In this document: positions 49,334 through 59,717 of the stretch, in pieces
How positions within the stretch are numbered: position 1 is the first letter of the stretch
Layout: each line of letters opens with the position of its first letter
NCBI RefSeq assembly: GCF_036170895.1
Contig: NZ_CP108036.1
Span: 1,178,001 to 1,242,000, forward strand
From: Streptomyces erythrochromogenes
GTDB taxonomy: Bacteria > Actinomycetota > Actinomycetes > Streptomycetales > Streptomycetaceae
Length of the DNA stretch: 64,000 bases
Direction: 5' to 3'
Position numbers and translations under genes: made by a program
The notes under the pieces: generated by a model
What the model was told of the DNA's origin: nothing
The model's database searches: none
What the model saw: the letters and a program-made list of their open reading frames with translations, nothing else

Positions 49334-50821
49334 CTACCAGTTCGCCGGGGCGTAGTCCTTCAGGAAGACGCCGAACAGGTCCTCGCCCGCCTCGCCGCGC
49401 ACGATCGGGTCGTAGACCCGGGCCGCGCCGTCGACCAGGTCGAGGGGGGCGTGGAAGCCCTCCTCGGCGAGGCGCAGCTTGTCGAAGTGCGGACGCTCGT
49501 CGGTGATCCAGCCGGTGTCGACCGAGGTCATCAGGATCCGGTCGGTCTGGAACATCTCCTGGCCGCTGGTTCGCGTCACCATGTTCATCGCGGCCTTGGC
49601 GGCATTGGTGTTCGGGTGCCCCGCGCCCTTGTAACCGCGGCTGAAGACGCCCTCCATCGCCGAGACGTTCACGACGTACGCCCGGCCGCTGGACGACTTC
49701 CGGGCGGCATCGGCCATGGCCGGCCGAAGTGCGCTGATCAGGATGAACGGCGACGTGTAGTTGCACAGCTGGGTCTCGAGCAGCTCCACCGGGGAGATCT
49801 GGTCGATGGTCTGCACCCAGGTGTTGCTGTCGACGACGTCGGGCAGCAGGCCGCCCGCGTCGATGGCGGTGCCGGCGAGGTGCCGCTCCAGGCTGGCGTT
49901 GCCGGCGACCAGGGCGAGGTCGGCGACCTTCTGCGCCTCGAGCCCGCTCACCCCGACGGGCAGCGCCGCCAGGCCGTCGACCGCGCCCGAGTTGAAGGCG
50001 CCGATGACGTGGTGGGCGGGGAGCTCTCCGGCGGGCAGCGGCGCGGACTCCCCCTCGACCAGCGCCGCGTAGGCGGTGGGCAGGCGGCGCACGGTCTGCG
50101 TAGCGTTGTTGATCAGGATGTCGAGCGGACCGGCCGCCGCCACCTGTTCGGCGAGGGCCACGGACTGGGCCGGGTCGCGCAGGTCGATGCCGACGACCTC
50201 CAGGCGGTGCATCCAGTCCGCCGAGTCCTCCATCGCCTTGAAGCGGCGGATGGCGTCCTTGGGGAAGCGCGTGGTGATCGTGGTGTGGGCGCCGTCACGC
50301 AGCAGCCGCAGCGCGATGTACATGCCGATCTTGGCGCGGCCGCCGGTGAGCAGCGCGCGCTTGCCGGCGAGGTCCGCCCGGGCCTCGCGCTTGGTCCGGT
50401 TCTCGACGGCGCAGTCCGGGCAGAGCTGGTGGTAGAAGTAGTCGACCTCGACGTACCGCGTCTTGCAGACGTAGCAGGAGCGGGGGCGCTGGAGTATCCC
50501 GGCGATCCGGCCGGCCTCCGTGACCGAGGAGGGCAGGATGCCCTCGGTCTCGTCGTCGATGCGCTCGGCGGAGCCGGTCGCGGTCGCCTCGGTGACGGCC
50601 TTGTCGTTGGCGGTCTTGGCGGCGCGGCGCTCCTGGCGGCGGCGCTGCTTGACCGTGCGGTAGACGCCCGCCGTGGCGCGGCGCACGGCGATGGCGTCCG
50701 GGTGGTCCACGTCGATCGTGTCGAGTTCGGCGAGCACGTCGAGGCAGAGCGCCAGCCGCTCGGGGTCGATGCCCGGTCCGTAGGCCTGTGCCTGGTCGTG
50801 GCTGTCTTCGGTCACCGTCAT
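49334..50821 (-). CDS. SDR oxidoreductase with N-terminal zinc ribbon
   Basis: A 495-residue protein. The N-terminal 150 residues hold a helical segment and a zinc ribbon (SCYVCKTRYVEVDYFYHQLCPDC, two CxxC pairs). The rest is a short-chain dehydrogenase: KRALLTGGRAKIGMYIALRLL (nucleotide site), LDILINNATQTVRR, YVVNVSAMEGVFS (Ser) and TNAAKAAMNMVTR (Lys; the usual Tyr is replaced or shifted, as the segment reads HPNTNAAKAA). That makes classic SDR catalysis uncertain. ATG 50821 is preferred to ATG 50857. It is convergent with the HD gene. Substrate unknown. Confidence 0.85.
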   Translation of the reverse strand: MTVTEDSHDQAQAYGPGIDPERLALCLDVLAELDTIDVDHPDAIAVRRATAGVYRTVKQRRRQERRAAKTANDKAVTEATATGSAERIDDETEGILPSSVTEAGRIAGILQRPRSCYVCKTRYVEVDYFYHQLCPDCAVENRTKREARADLAGKRALLTGGRAKIGMYIALRLLRDGAHTTITTRFPKDAIRRFKAMEDSADWMHRLEVVGIDLRDPAQSVALAEQVAAAGPLDILINNATQTVRRLPTAYAALVEGESAPLPAGELPAHHVIGAFNSGAVDGLAALPVGVSGLEAQKVADLALVAGNASLERHLAGTAIDAGGLLPDVVDSNTWVQTIDQISPVELLETQLCNYTSPFILISALRPAMADAARKSSSGRAYVVNVSAMEGVFSRGYKGAGHPNTNAAKAAMNMVTRTSGQEMFQTDRILMTSVDTGWITDERPHFDKLRLAEEGFHAPLDLVDGAARVYDPIVRGEAGEDLFGVFLKDYAPANW

Positions 50822-51027
50822 GGCCGCTGCCGTTCCTTGGTCACTCGTCCGCATCCGCCTGCTGCGGAGGTCCTCAAAAGGGGAACTGTACGGATCGGAC
50901 GCGCCCCGAGCCAAACCCGCGGCCCGGAACCTCACGTACCGCGAACAGGCCGTCACCGTACGGGTTCACGTGGCCGCCGTGGGGCGCGGTAGGGGTGGCA
51001 CTGCGCTGATGGAAGGGCCACGCTGCG

Positions 51028-51051
51028 TACTCCCGTACTACGTCGGGAGTA
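51028..51051. promoter_or_regulatory. Inverted repeat TACTCCCG-N8-CGGGAGTA
   Basis: Perfect 8-bp arms at 51028-51035 and 51044-51051. It lies in the 290-nt divergent gap between the SDR and DMT genes, 60 nt before the DMT start, where an operator would overlap the promoter. No regulator gene is adjacent. Confidence 0.6.
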
Positions 51052-51111
51052 TGACTCGTGACCACCTGTGGGCGGAGGAATAGCGCAGATGGGTCGGGCA
51101 TTGTGGAGCTT

Positions 51112-53298
<2,187 letters not shown>

Positions 53299-53433
53299 TC
53301 ATTGCATGACAAGGGAGCAACGGGGCGCTGCTCAGCGGAACTTGACAATGACACGGCGGGCGTCGGCGCCGCCCGCCCCTCGGCGGGGTAGCGTCGGCAC
53401 AGCCCGCACACCGAAGCACGCAGGAGCGCACAG

Positions 53434-54879
53434 ATGAGCACCAGCACGGCCCAGATCGGCGTCACCGGCCTCGCAGTCATGGGCAGCAACCTCGCCCGCA
53501 ACTTCGCTCGCAACGGATTCACCGTGGCCGTCCACAACCGCACCACCGCCAGGACCACGGCGCTGGTGGAGGAGTTCGGACACGAGGGCGCGTTCGTGGC
53601 CGCCGAGTCGGCCAAGGAGTTCGTCGATGCGCTGGAGCGCCCCCGACGCATCGTCATCATGGTGAAGGCCGGGGACCCCACCGATGCCGTGATCCGCGAG
53701 TTCGCCCCGCTCCTGGAGGAGGGCGACGTCATCATCGACGGCGGGAACGCGCACTTCGAGGACACCCGGCGTCGCGAGCGGGAACTGCGCGCACAGGGCA
53801 TCCACTTCGTCGGCGTGGGCATCTCGGGCGGCGAGGAGGGCGCGCTGCTCGGCCCGAGCATCATGCCGGGCGGCTCACAGGAGTCGTACGCGTCGCTCGG
53901 CCCCCTGCTGGAGAAGATCGCGGCGAAGGCCGCCGACGGTACGCCGTGCACCTCCCACGTGGGTCCCGACGGCGCCGGACACTTCGTCAAGATGGTCCAC
54001 AACGGCATCGAATACGCCGACATGCAGCTCATCGCCGAGGCCTACCACCTGCTGCGCGAGGTCGCCGGCTACTCCCCCGCGAAGATCGCGGAGACCTTCC
54101 GGGACTGGAACCGGGGCCGGCTGGACTCGTACCTGATCGAGATCACGGCGGAGGTGCTCGCCCACACGGACGCGGCGACCGGGCAGGCGTTCGTCGACGT
54201 CGTGGCCGACGCCGCCGAACAGAAGGGCACCGGGCGCTGGACCGTGCAGATCGCCCTGGACCTCGGCGTCCCGGTGTCGGGGATCGCCGAGGCCGTGTTC
54301 GCCCGCGCCGTCTCGGGCCACGCGGACCTGCGGACGGCCGCTCGCGGACTCGCGGGCCCGGCGCCCGCCGCGCTGTCGCCGGAGGCGGCGGACGCGTTCG
54401 CCGCGCAGGTGGAGGAGGCCCTGTACGCGTCGAAGATCGTCTCGTACACGCAGGGGTTCCACCAGATCCGGGCCGGCAGCGAGGAGTACGACTGGAACGT
54501 GGACCTGGGCGCGGTGGCCTCCCTGTGGCGCGGCGGCTGCATCATCCGGGCGGCGTTCCTCGACCGGATCCGCGCGGCCTACGACGCCCGGCCCGACCTG
54601 CCGAGCCTGCTGGCGGACGAGCGCTTCGCCGAGGAGATCGGGGCGGCGCAGGAGGGCTGGCGGTCGGTGATCGCGGCGGCGGTGGGCGCGGGCATTCCGG
54701 TGCCGGCCTTCGCCGCCTCGCTGGCGTACTACGACGCGCTGCGCGCGGAGCGGCTCCCCGCGGCCCTCACGCAGGGCCAGCGGGACTTCTTCGGGGCGCA
54801 CACCTACCGGCGGACCGACCGCGAGGGCTCGTTCCACACCCTCTGGAGCGGCGACCGCTCCGAGGTCCGCACGGACTGA
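53434..54879 (+). CDS. gnd: 6-phosphogluconate dehydrogenase (decarboxylating, NADP)
   Basis: A 481-residue 6PGDH of the long, dimeric type. NADP site: IGVTGLAVMGSNLARNFARNGF. Catalytic region: VGVGISGGEEGALLGPSIMPGG and GPDGAGHFVKMVHNGIEYADMQLIAEAY (Lys and Asn at the active site). C-terminus: ALTQGQRDFFGAHTYRRTDREGSFHT. It makes NADPH and ribulose-5-phosphate in the pentose phosphate pathway. CAGGAG lies 7 nt before ATG. It is divergent from the LysM/M23 gene, with a gap of 183 nt. Confidence 0.96.
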   Translation: MSTSTAQIGVTGLAVMGSNLARNFARNGFTVAVHNRTTARTTALVEEFGHEGAFVAAESAKEFVDALERPRRIVIMVKAGDPTDAVIREFAPLLEEGDVIIDGGNAHFEDTRRRERELRAQGIHFVGVGISGGEEGALLGPSIMPGGSQESYASLGPLLEKIAAKAADGTPCTSHVGPDGAGHFVKMVHNGIEYADMQLIAEAYHLLREVAGYSPAKIAETFRDWNRGRLDSYLIEITAEVLAHTDAATGQAFVDVVADAAEQKGTGRWTVQIALDLGVPVSGIAEAVFARAVSGHADLRTAARGLAGPAPAALSPEAADAFAAQVEEALYASKIVSYTQGFHQIRAGSEEYDWNVDLGAVASLWRGGCIIRAAFLDRIRAAYDARPDLPSLLADERFAEEIGAAQEGWRSVIAAAVGAGIPVPAFAASLAYYDALRAERLPAALTQGQRDFFGAHTYRRTDREGSFHTLWSGDRSEVRTD

Positions 54880-54888
54880 CGGTGCCGC

Positions 54889-55080
54889 TCAGCTCCAGGG
54901 CCCGGGCTGGGGAACCGGCGCGGGTCCCGGGGGCGGGGGGATGGGGTCCGGCTCGGGTACGGGGCCGGGCACGGGCGGCACGGGGCGCGGGACCGGCTCG
55001 GGGTCCGGGAACGGGTTCGGGGCCGGCTTCGGGTCGGGCTCGGGGGCCGGCGGCTGCGTGTCTTCGAGTGTTCGCACCAT
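54889..55080 (-). CDS. Small proline-rich acidic protein, 63 aa
   Basis: A 63-residue protein starting MVRTLEDTQPP. From residue 10 it is a near-continuous Pro/Glu/Asp repeat (PEPDPKP, PDPEPVPRPVPP, PEPDPIPPPPG) and ends PQPGPWS. There is no signal peptide or membrane segment. GGGAAAG lies 8 nt before ATG. It is probably extended (polyproline) in solution. I do not know a function. The frame continues upstream, but the ATG with ribosome binding site marks the likely start. Convergent with gnd, 9 nt apart. Confidence 0.55.
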   Translation of the reverse strand: MVRTLEDTQPPAPEPDPKPAPNPFPDPEPVPRPVPPVPGPVPEPDPIPPPPGPAPVPQPGPWS

Positions 55081-55139
55081 ATACGGCACTTTCCCGCGAT
55101 TGCGTCCCGTACGCGTCCCGCGCCCCTGCGGTGCGGCCG

Positions 55140-55769
55140 TCAGTGCGAGAGGGCGAGCGCGGCGGCGAGGCCCGGGCCGGGGCTGGCCAGTACGGGGGTC
55201 CCGGTCGTGGCCAGCTCGGCCGCGCCGGCCATGGACGCCTGGGCCAGGACGATGACGTCCGCACCGGTGACGGCGTCCGCGGCGTCGGCCACGTGGGCGA
55301 GGTAGCGGGCGGTGTCCCCCGCCTCGAAGCACTCCCAGGCGCCGGCGACGAGGTGCGTACGGACCGACACGGGCCGCCCGCCGGCCTCCTCGGCGAGCAG
55401 CTCCGCGGTCGGGGCGAGGGTCGATGCGAGGGCGGCGAGGACGGCGATGCGCGGGCCGGTGCGCACGGCCGCGGCCGCCATCGGCCGGTCCACCCGCAGC
55501 ACCGGGGCGCCGACGGCCGGAGCCAGCGCCTCGGCGGTCGCCCCGATGGTGGAGCAGGTGACCAGCGCGGGGCCCGGCCCGGCTCCGGCGAGCAGTTCCA
55601 GCAGGGCCGGGGCCACGGACGACGGCCCGTGCGCGCGGGCCCGGTCCAACAGCTCCGGCACCACCAGGTGCCGCAGTACGGCCCCCGGGTGGTGCCGGTC
55701 GCGCAACGCGTCGAAGACGGGGACGTGCACGGGCGAGGTGTGCAGCAGGATCAGGTCCGGGACCGTCAC
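55140..55769 (-). CDS. Asp/Glu/hydantoin racemase-family protein
   Basis: A 209-residue protein of the Asp/Glu racemase fold. The N-terminal part has LILLHTSPVHVPVFDALR. The first catalytic region is ALVTCSTIGATAEALAP (Cys), and the second is DVIVLAQASMAGAA, where the usual second Cys is Ala or Ser. A racemase with only one catalytic Cys may be a decarboxylase- or isomerase-like member, or non-catalytic. GTG 55769 overlaps the stop of the GNAT gene upstream (GTGA); a GTG at 55772 is possible. Substrate unknown. Confidence 0.8.
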   Translation of the reverse strand: MTVPDLILLHTSPVHVPVFDALRDRHHPGAVLRHLVVPELLDRARAHGPSSVAPALLELLAGAGPGPALVTCSTIGATAEALAPAVGAPVLRVDRPMAAAAVRTGPRIAVLAALASTLAPTAELLAEEAGGRPVSVRTHLVAGAWECFEAGDTARYLAHVADAADAVTGADVIVLAQASMAGAAELATTGTPVLASPGPGLAAALALSH

Positions 55770-56134
55770 CACAGGTCCGAGCCGGCCGCCAGCTGCGCCT
55801 TCGCGGCCGCGACGACCTCGGCCGGCGCGACGGGCGCCTCGTCGGGGTGTTTGGCCGCCCAGCTCGCCGCATACGGGCAGAGCGGAACCACGGGAACGCC
55901 CTCGGCCCCGGCGAGTCCGTAGAAGGTCCTCACCAGACCTCCGGCGATGCCCCGGCCCTCGTGGCCCGGCTCGACGACCGTGTGCACCGCCACCAGGGCG
56001 TGGGGCGGCTCGGCGAGCACGAAGTAGGCGATGTACCCGACCGCCGTCCCGTCCTCGACGGCGAGCAGTCGCCCGGCTTTGCGCTCGTCCTGGAACTCGA
56101 TCGGCGCGTTCGGGCTGCTGGGGCTATCCGGCAT
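55766..56134 (-). CDS. Small GNAT acetyltransferase (YjdJ-like)
   Basis: A 122-residue GNAT protein. RLLAVEDGTAVGYIAYFVLAEPPHALVAVHTVVEPGHEGRGIAGGLVRTFYGLA carries the beta strands and the acetyl-CoA loop (H-E-G-R-G-I-A-G). The end VPVVPLCPYAASWAAKHPDE is typical of the small Acetyltransf_CG group. AGGAG lies upstream. Its stop overlaps the next gene's start. Targets are unknown. It lies downstream of panD on the same strand (22 nt gap), so the three may form one operon. Confidence 0.9.
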   Translation of the reverse strand: MPDSPSSPNAPIEFQDERKAGRLLAVEDGTAVGYIAYFVLAEPPHALVAVHTVVEPGHEGRGIAGGLVRTFYGLAGAEGVPVVPLCPYAASWAAKHPDEAPVAPAEVVAAAKAQLAAGSDLW

Positions 56135-56156
56135 GGTCCCGGGCTCCTTCTCGGAC

Positions 56157-56579
56157 TTATCGGAGGGCGACGGCGTGGGGGCTGCGCTCCTGGTCCGTAC
56201 CCGGTACCGGTGCGGAGGGGTCGGCCCCCAGTTCGACGATCCGGTTGTCGGCGTCGACGTGCACGACGCGGGGCTTCAGCGACCGGGCCTCGGCGTCCTC
56301 GACCTGGGCATAGCTGATGAGGATGACGAGGTCCCCGGGGTGCACCAGGTGCGCGGCGGCCCCGTTGATCCCGATCACGCCGGATCCGCGCTCGCCCTCG
56401 ATGACGTAGGTCTCCAGCCTCGCGCCGTTGGTGATGTCCACGATGTGGACGAGCTCCCCGGGCAGCAGATCGGCGGCGTCCAGCAGGTCGGCGTCAACGG
56501 TCACGGACCCGACGTAGTGCAGGTCGGCCTGGGTGACGGTAGCCCGGTGGATCTTGGACTTGAACATCGTACGCAGCAT
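56157..56579 (-). CDS. panD: Aspartate 1-decarboxylase PanD
   Basis: A 140-residue pyruvoyl-dependent enzyme that makes beta-alanine for pantothenate and CoA. It self-cleaves between Gly24 and Ser25 ([14 protein letters not shown]), which creates the pyruvoyl group; both residues are at the expected places. Other conserved parts are [16 protein letters not shown] and [33 protein letters not shown] lies 7 nt before ATG. The C-terminal 20 residues are variable. Other pan genes are not in the window. Confidence 0.96.
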   Translation of the reverse strand: MLRTMFKSKIHRATVTQADLHYVGSVTVDADLLDAADLLPGELVHIVDITNGARLETYVIEGERGSGVIGINGAAAHLVHPGDLVILISYAQVEDAEARSLKPRVVHVDADNRIVELGADPSAPVPGTDQERSPHAVALR

Positions 56580-57266
56580 GGAGAAACTCCCGGATTGTCG
56601 GCTCCCTGCCCGCTTTATGCAGGTCAAGGGCGTCCTGCACTCTACACCGGTGCGTGTCGGAGGGGGGATCATAAACTAAAATCGACTGCCTCTGACGGGA
56701 AGGCTCCCGGCCCTGCACTTCCGTGCGGACCAGGCCGTCGTGACGCCGCCGACCAGGCGCCCGTTCGATCAGGCACTTCGGAACGCTCGGGGACGGGTGC
56801 TGACCGGATGCCGACATACCTGATGGCCCATCAGGGGCTTGGGGGCACAGGACGAACCGCTCCCCTGGGCACCTCAGGCTTTCCCACCGTGATCAAGTAG
56901 CCGGTCGTCGCCAGGCGGGTCACACCCTCCGCACACGGGCCAGTTGCCGTGCCGCCACGACTCGCTTCCCCCTGGCCGAATCACCCAGGCTCGTGGACCA
57001 CCTCGCTCGCCTCTTCCCTTCGGTCACTCATCACCCTTACCCCGGAGCGGACGTCCACCTCGCGCAGGACCGCGCCGAGGACGTCCTCGAGCCACACCGC
57101 CTCCGATCGGCCCATTTGCCTGGCGGCCCGATCTCCTCCGGGACCTCGAACTGCGCTGCGCGCACAGTCCCTGGAGCAGGCAGGGAAGGGTCAATGCGCA
57201 GACCACCCAAGCCGTCTTGGCGCTTCGACCACGGGGCGCGAGCTCCGAGCGGCCTAGGATCGGGTA
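56580..57266. other. Gene-poor stretch with possible remnants
   Basis: About 690 nt between panD and padR. It has AT-rich patches (56670-56690) and several short open frames, none with a family I recognise. On the minus strand a 44-residue frame around 56990-57130 (WLEDVLGAVLREVDVRSG) has coding-like composition and may be a remnant. No hairpin or RNA gene was recognised. It marks the left edge of the accessory region. Confidence 0.4.
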
Positions 57267-57276
57267 CCGATATCGG
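57267..57276. promoter_or_regulatory. CCGATATCGG palindrome before padR
   Basis: Perfect 10-bp palindrome, 29 nt before the padR start. The same 10 bp occur at 58275-58284, upstream of the truncated permease; this suggests a shared PadR operator. Confidence 0.6.
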
Positions 57277-57305
57277 ATTCGTCACTGCGGTGGCGGAGTA
57301 CAGAG

Positions 57306-57629
57306 GTGGAACGGGTGAGGGAGTTCCAGCGGGGCGCGGTACGGCTGCACATCCTGCACCACGCGGCCGAAGGGGAGATCCACGGCGCGTGGATGGCCCG
57401 GGAACTCGCCGGTCACGGCTACCAGATCAGTCCGGGGACCCTGTATCCGACGCTTCACCAGCTGGAGACGGACGGGCTGCTGGTGTCCGAGCAGCGGGTG
57501 GTCGAGGGCCGCACCCGCCGGGTGTACCGGGCGACCGATGCGGGGAAGGCGGCGCTGGCCGAGGACCGGCGGGCACTGGCCGAGCTGGCCCGGGAGGTTC
57601 TGCCCGCGGCGGACCTCCTCCGCCCGTAG
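57306..57629 (+). CDS. PadR family transcriptional regulator
   Basis: A 107-residue PadR-type winged-helix protein. EFQRGAVRLHILHHAAEGEIHGAWMARELAGHGYQISPGTLYPTLHQLETDGLLVSEQRVVEGRTRRVYRATDAGKAAL covers the domain, with the G-T-L-Y-P-x-L-x-x-L hallmark. The short C-terminus is the dimer helix. GTG 57306 is the start. A CCGATATCGG palindrome lies just upstream and a second copy before the permease fragment, so autoregulation and control of the permease are likely. The genes are convergent with a 14-nt gap. Confidence 0.9.
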   Translation: MERVREFQRGAVRLHILHHAAEGEIHGAWMARELAGHGYQISPGTLYPTLHQLETDGLLVSEQRVVEGRTRRVYRATDAGKAALAEDRRALAELAREVLPAADLLRP

Positions 57630-57643
57630 CCTGGCGGCCGGGG

Positions 57644-58234
57644 TCAGCGGACCGCGGCGTCCGCCGTGGCAGCAGGGACAGCGGTCGTGCGGGCCAGGCG
57701 TGCATCGAGTGAGAGGGCGCCTGCACCTGCCACGAGCAGGAAGAGGCGCACCGCCAGCACCACGGCCACGATCACCCGCGTCAGCAGCGCCGACTTCTGC
57801 ACCCCGGCGTAGTTCACCGCGGTCAGCGCCACCACCGCCGCGACTGCGACCGCGTGCTCCTGACCGGGCGACACGTACGAGCCCACCGTCAGCGCCATGG
57901 CTGCGCAGGAGGCTGTCTTGCCCACCACGAACCCCCACCCGGCGAGGTAGCCCCAGAAGTCACCCAGCCGCTCGCGGCCGTAGACATAGGTGCCGCCCGA
58001 CGCCGGGTACCGGGCGGCGAGACAGGCGGAGGAGGTGGCGTTGCAGTACGCGACCACGGCGGCCAGGGCCAGGCTGATCAACAGTCCGGAGCCGGCCGCG
58101 TGCGCGGCCGGCGCAAGTGAGGCGAAGATCCCGGCGCCGATCATCGACCCCAGGCCGATCACCACGGCGGCGGTGACGCCGAGCCGCCGCTGCAACGCGT
58201 CCGGCATCCCGGCGGCCCCCGATGGCTGGCTCAT
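57644..58234 (-). pseudogene. Truncated APC amino-acid permease
   Basis: A 196-residue frame that matches only the N-terminal part of an APC-family permease (normally 430-500 residues). It includes LGVTAAVVIGLGSMIGAGIFASLAPAAHAAG (consensus substrate-binding loop) and YPASGGTYVYGRERLGDFWGYLAGWGFVVGKTASCAAMA. About six helices remain. After LTRVIVAVVLAVRLFLLV it ends in an unrelated tail (DARLARTTAVPAATADAAVR). The missing half is not found nearby. It is probably inactive. ATG 58234 is the likely start; upstream is the PadR-type palindrome. Confidence 0.75.
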
Positions 58235-58274
58235 GGACTCACTCCTCAGCGGCGGGGCGCACCTCTTACGGACT

Positions 58275-58284
58275 CCGATATCGG
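58275..58284. promoter_or_regulatory. CCGATATCGG palindrome before permease fragment
   Basis: Identical to the palindrome before padR. It lies 40 nt upstream of the permease start, consistent with an operator. Confidence 0.6.
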
Positions 58285-58658
58285 CAGGCGATATAAGAGC
58301 TCTTCGCGCCACCGAGCGAGGGTCGAACGCGGACAAGACCCCTCGAAATCCGCAGGCGGTCCGCTGTCCGCTCTCTCTGGCGTACGGGACGAAGTGGGCT
58401 GGTCCTGCGGAGGAACCGGAGCGGACCAGGTGGATGACCTCGGTGCGGGGCGTCGTACGCCGAGTCGTCGACGGCGCGGTCGCGCGTCGGCGGTGAGCGC
58501 GTCGGCCTACGCCGTTCACCGCCGCCTCTGCTGCCCGACGGCGTCGAAGACCGCGTGTGCTGGGCCTGCCAGTGTGCGCGGCGGTGAAGGGGCACCTGCA
58601 TGGCGCAGAGCGCGGGCAGCGTGGCGCGGGCCGCGGCCGGTCCCCGGACGTGAGGAGG
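58285..58658. other. Gap between permease fragment and arsO
   Basis: About 375 nt with no gene I can support. GGCGGTGA (about 58489-58496) and TCACCGCC (about 58515-58522) form an 8-bp stem, which may end the arsO transcript. Short frames here lack coding features. Confidence 0.4.
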
Positions 58659-59717
58659 TCAGGCTCGGATCAGTTCCGCGATCTCGCGTGCGGCTTCGCG
58701 CGCGGGGCGGCCGAGGCCGATGAGGGTGGCGGCGGCGGGGCCGGTCCAGTCGCCGTAACCCAACAGGTGCAGGCGGGGTTCGTCGACGGCGCGGGTGCCG
58801 ATCGTGGCGATGTGACCGCAGGTACCGCGCAGGCGGAGCGGGGCGAGGTGCGCCAGGTCCGGGCGGAAGCCGGTGCACCAGACGATCGCGTCAGCCTGCG
58901 CGCTCGTCCCGTCGGCCCAGGTGACGCCCTGCTTGGTGAGGCGGCTGAACATGGGCGTCGCCGTGAGGAGGCCGGCGTCGCGGGCGGCGCGTACGGGCTG
59001 GACGGCGACGATGTCGCCGAGGGAGGCGACACCACCGGCGTCCGTGCGACCGGCGTCCAGGGCCTGGCGGCGGGCGGTCGCGGCGTCGAAGAGCGCACGG
59101 CCATCGATCTCGTCGGGCAGGTAGCGGGGCGGACGCCGGGTGATCCACGTCAGGTCGGCCGCACCCGCGAGGTCGGCGGCAATCTGCGCGCCGGAGTTCC
59201 CGCCGCCAACGACGATCACGCGTTGCCCGGCGAAGTCGTCGGAGTTGCGGTACTGCACGGTGTGGAGCTGGCGGCTCGCGAAGACGCGGCGGCCGGGGAC
59301 GGCGGGCAGGAAGGGCCGGGTCCAGGTGCCGGTGGCACTGACAACGGCACGCGCCCGCCAGTCACCGCAGGCGGTTTCGATGCGGAGGAAGGCACTGTCC
59401 CGGTGGACGGCATCGACCCGGATTTCGCGCTGGACGGGAAGCTCGTACCGCTTCTCGTAGTCGGCGAGGTACGACACCACATGCCGCGCGTCCGGATAGA
59501 CCTCGCCGGGCTGGACGGGCATGAGCCGGCCGGGCAGCGAGGAGTAGGCGGCCGGGGAGAACAGGCGGAGCGAGTCCCATGTGTGCTGCCAGGCTCCGCC
59601 GGGTGCCGCCTCGGCGTCGAGGATGACGAACTCGACGCCCAGGCGGCGCAGGTGGTATCCGGCGGCGAGCCCTGCTTGGCCGCCGCCGATCACCACCACG
59701 TCCGTGCGCTGCGTCAT
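58659..59717 (-). CDS. arsO: ArsO-like flavin monooxygenase of the arsenic cluster
   Basis: A 352-residue flavin-containing monooxygenase. The two dinucleotide-binding motifs are VVVIGGGQAGLAAGYHL (FAD) and VIVVGGGNSGAQIAADL (NADPH). Typical segments PGGAWQHTWDSLRLFSPAAYSSLPG and ATGTWTRPFLPAVPG follow. From memory, arsO is found with arsR and arsB in the linear-plasmid ars cluster of Streptomyces sp. FR-008; its exact role in arsenic resistance was not settled. The ATG overlaps the aquaporin stop (ATGA), and it is the third gene of arsR-aquaporin-arsO. Confidence 0.82.
   Translation of the reverse strand: MTQRTDVVVIGGGQAGLAAGYHLRRLGVEFVILDAEAAPGGAWQHTWDSLRLFSPAAYSSLPGRLMPVQPGEVYPDARHVVSYLADYEKRYELPVQREIRVDAVHRDSAFLRIETACGDWRARAVVSATGTWTRPFLPAVPGRRVFASRQLHTVQYRNSDDFAGQRVIVVGGGNSGAQIAADLAGAADLTWITRRPPRYLPDEIDGRALFDAATARRQALDAGRTDAGGVASLGDIVAVQPVRAARDAGLLTATPMFSRLTKQGVTWADGTSAQADAIVWCTGFRPDLAHLAPLRLRGTCGHIATIGTRAVDEPRLHLLGYGDWTGPAAATLIGLGRPAREAAREIAELIRA

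Noticed and set aside
56949..57285. Open frames of about 80-100 residues between panD and padR
   Set aside because: No family match, no ribosome binding site, and composition of all frames is similar; only noted as possible remnants.
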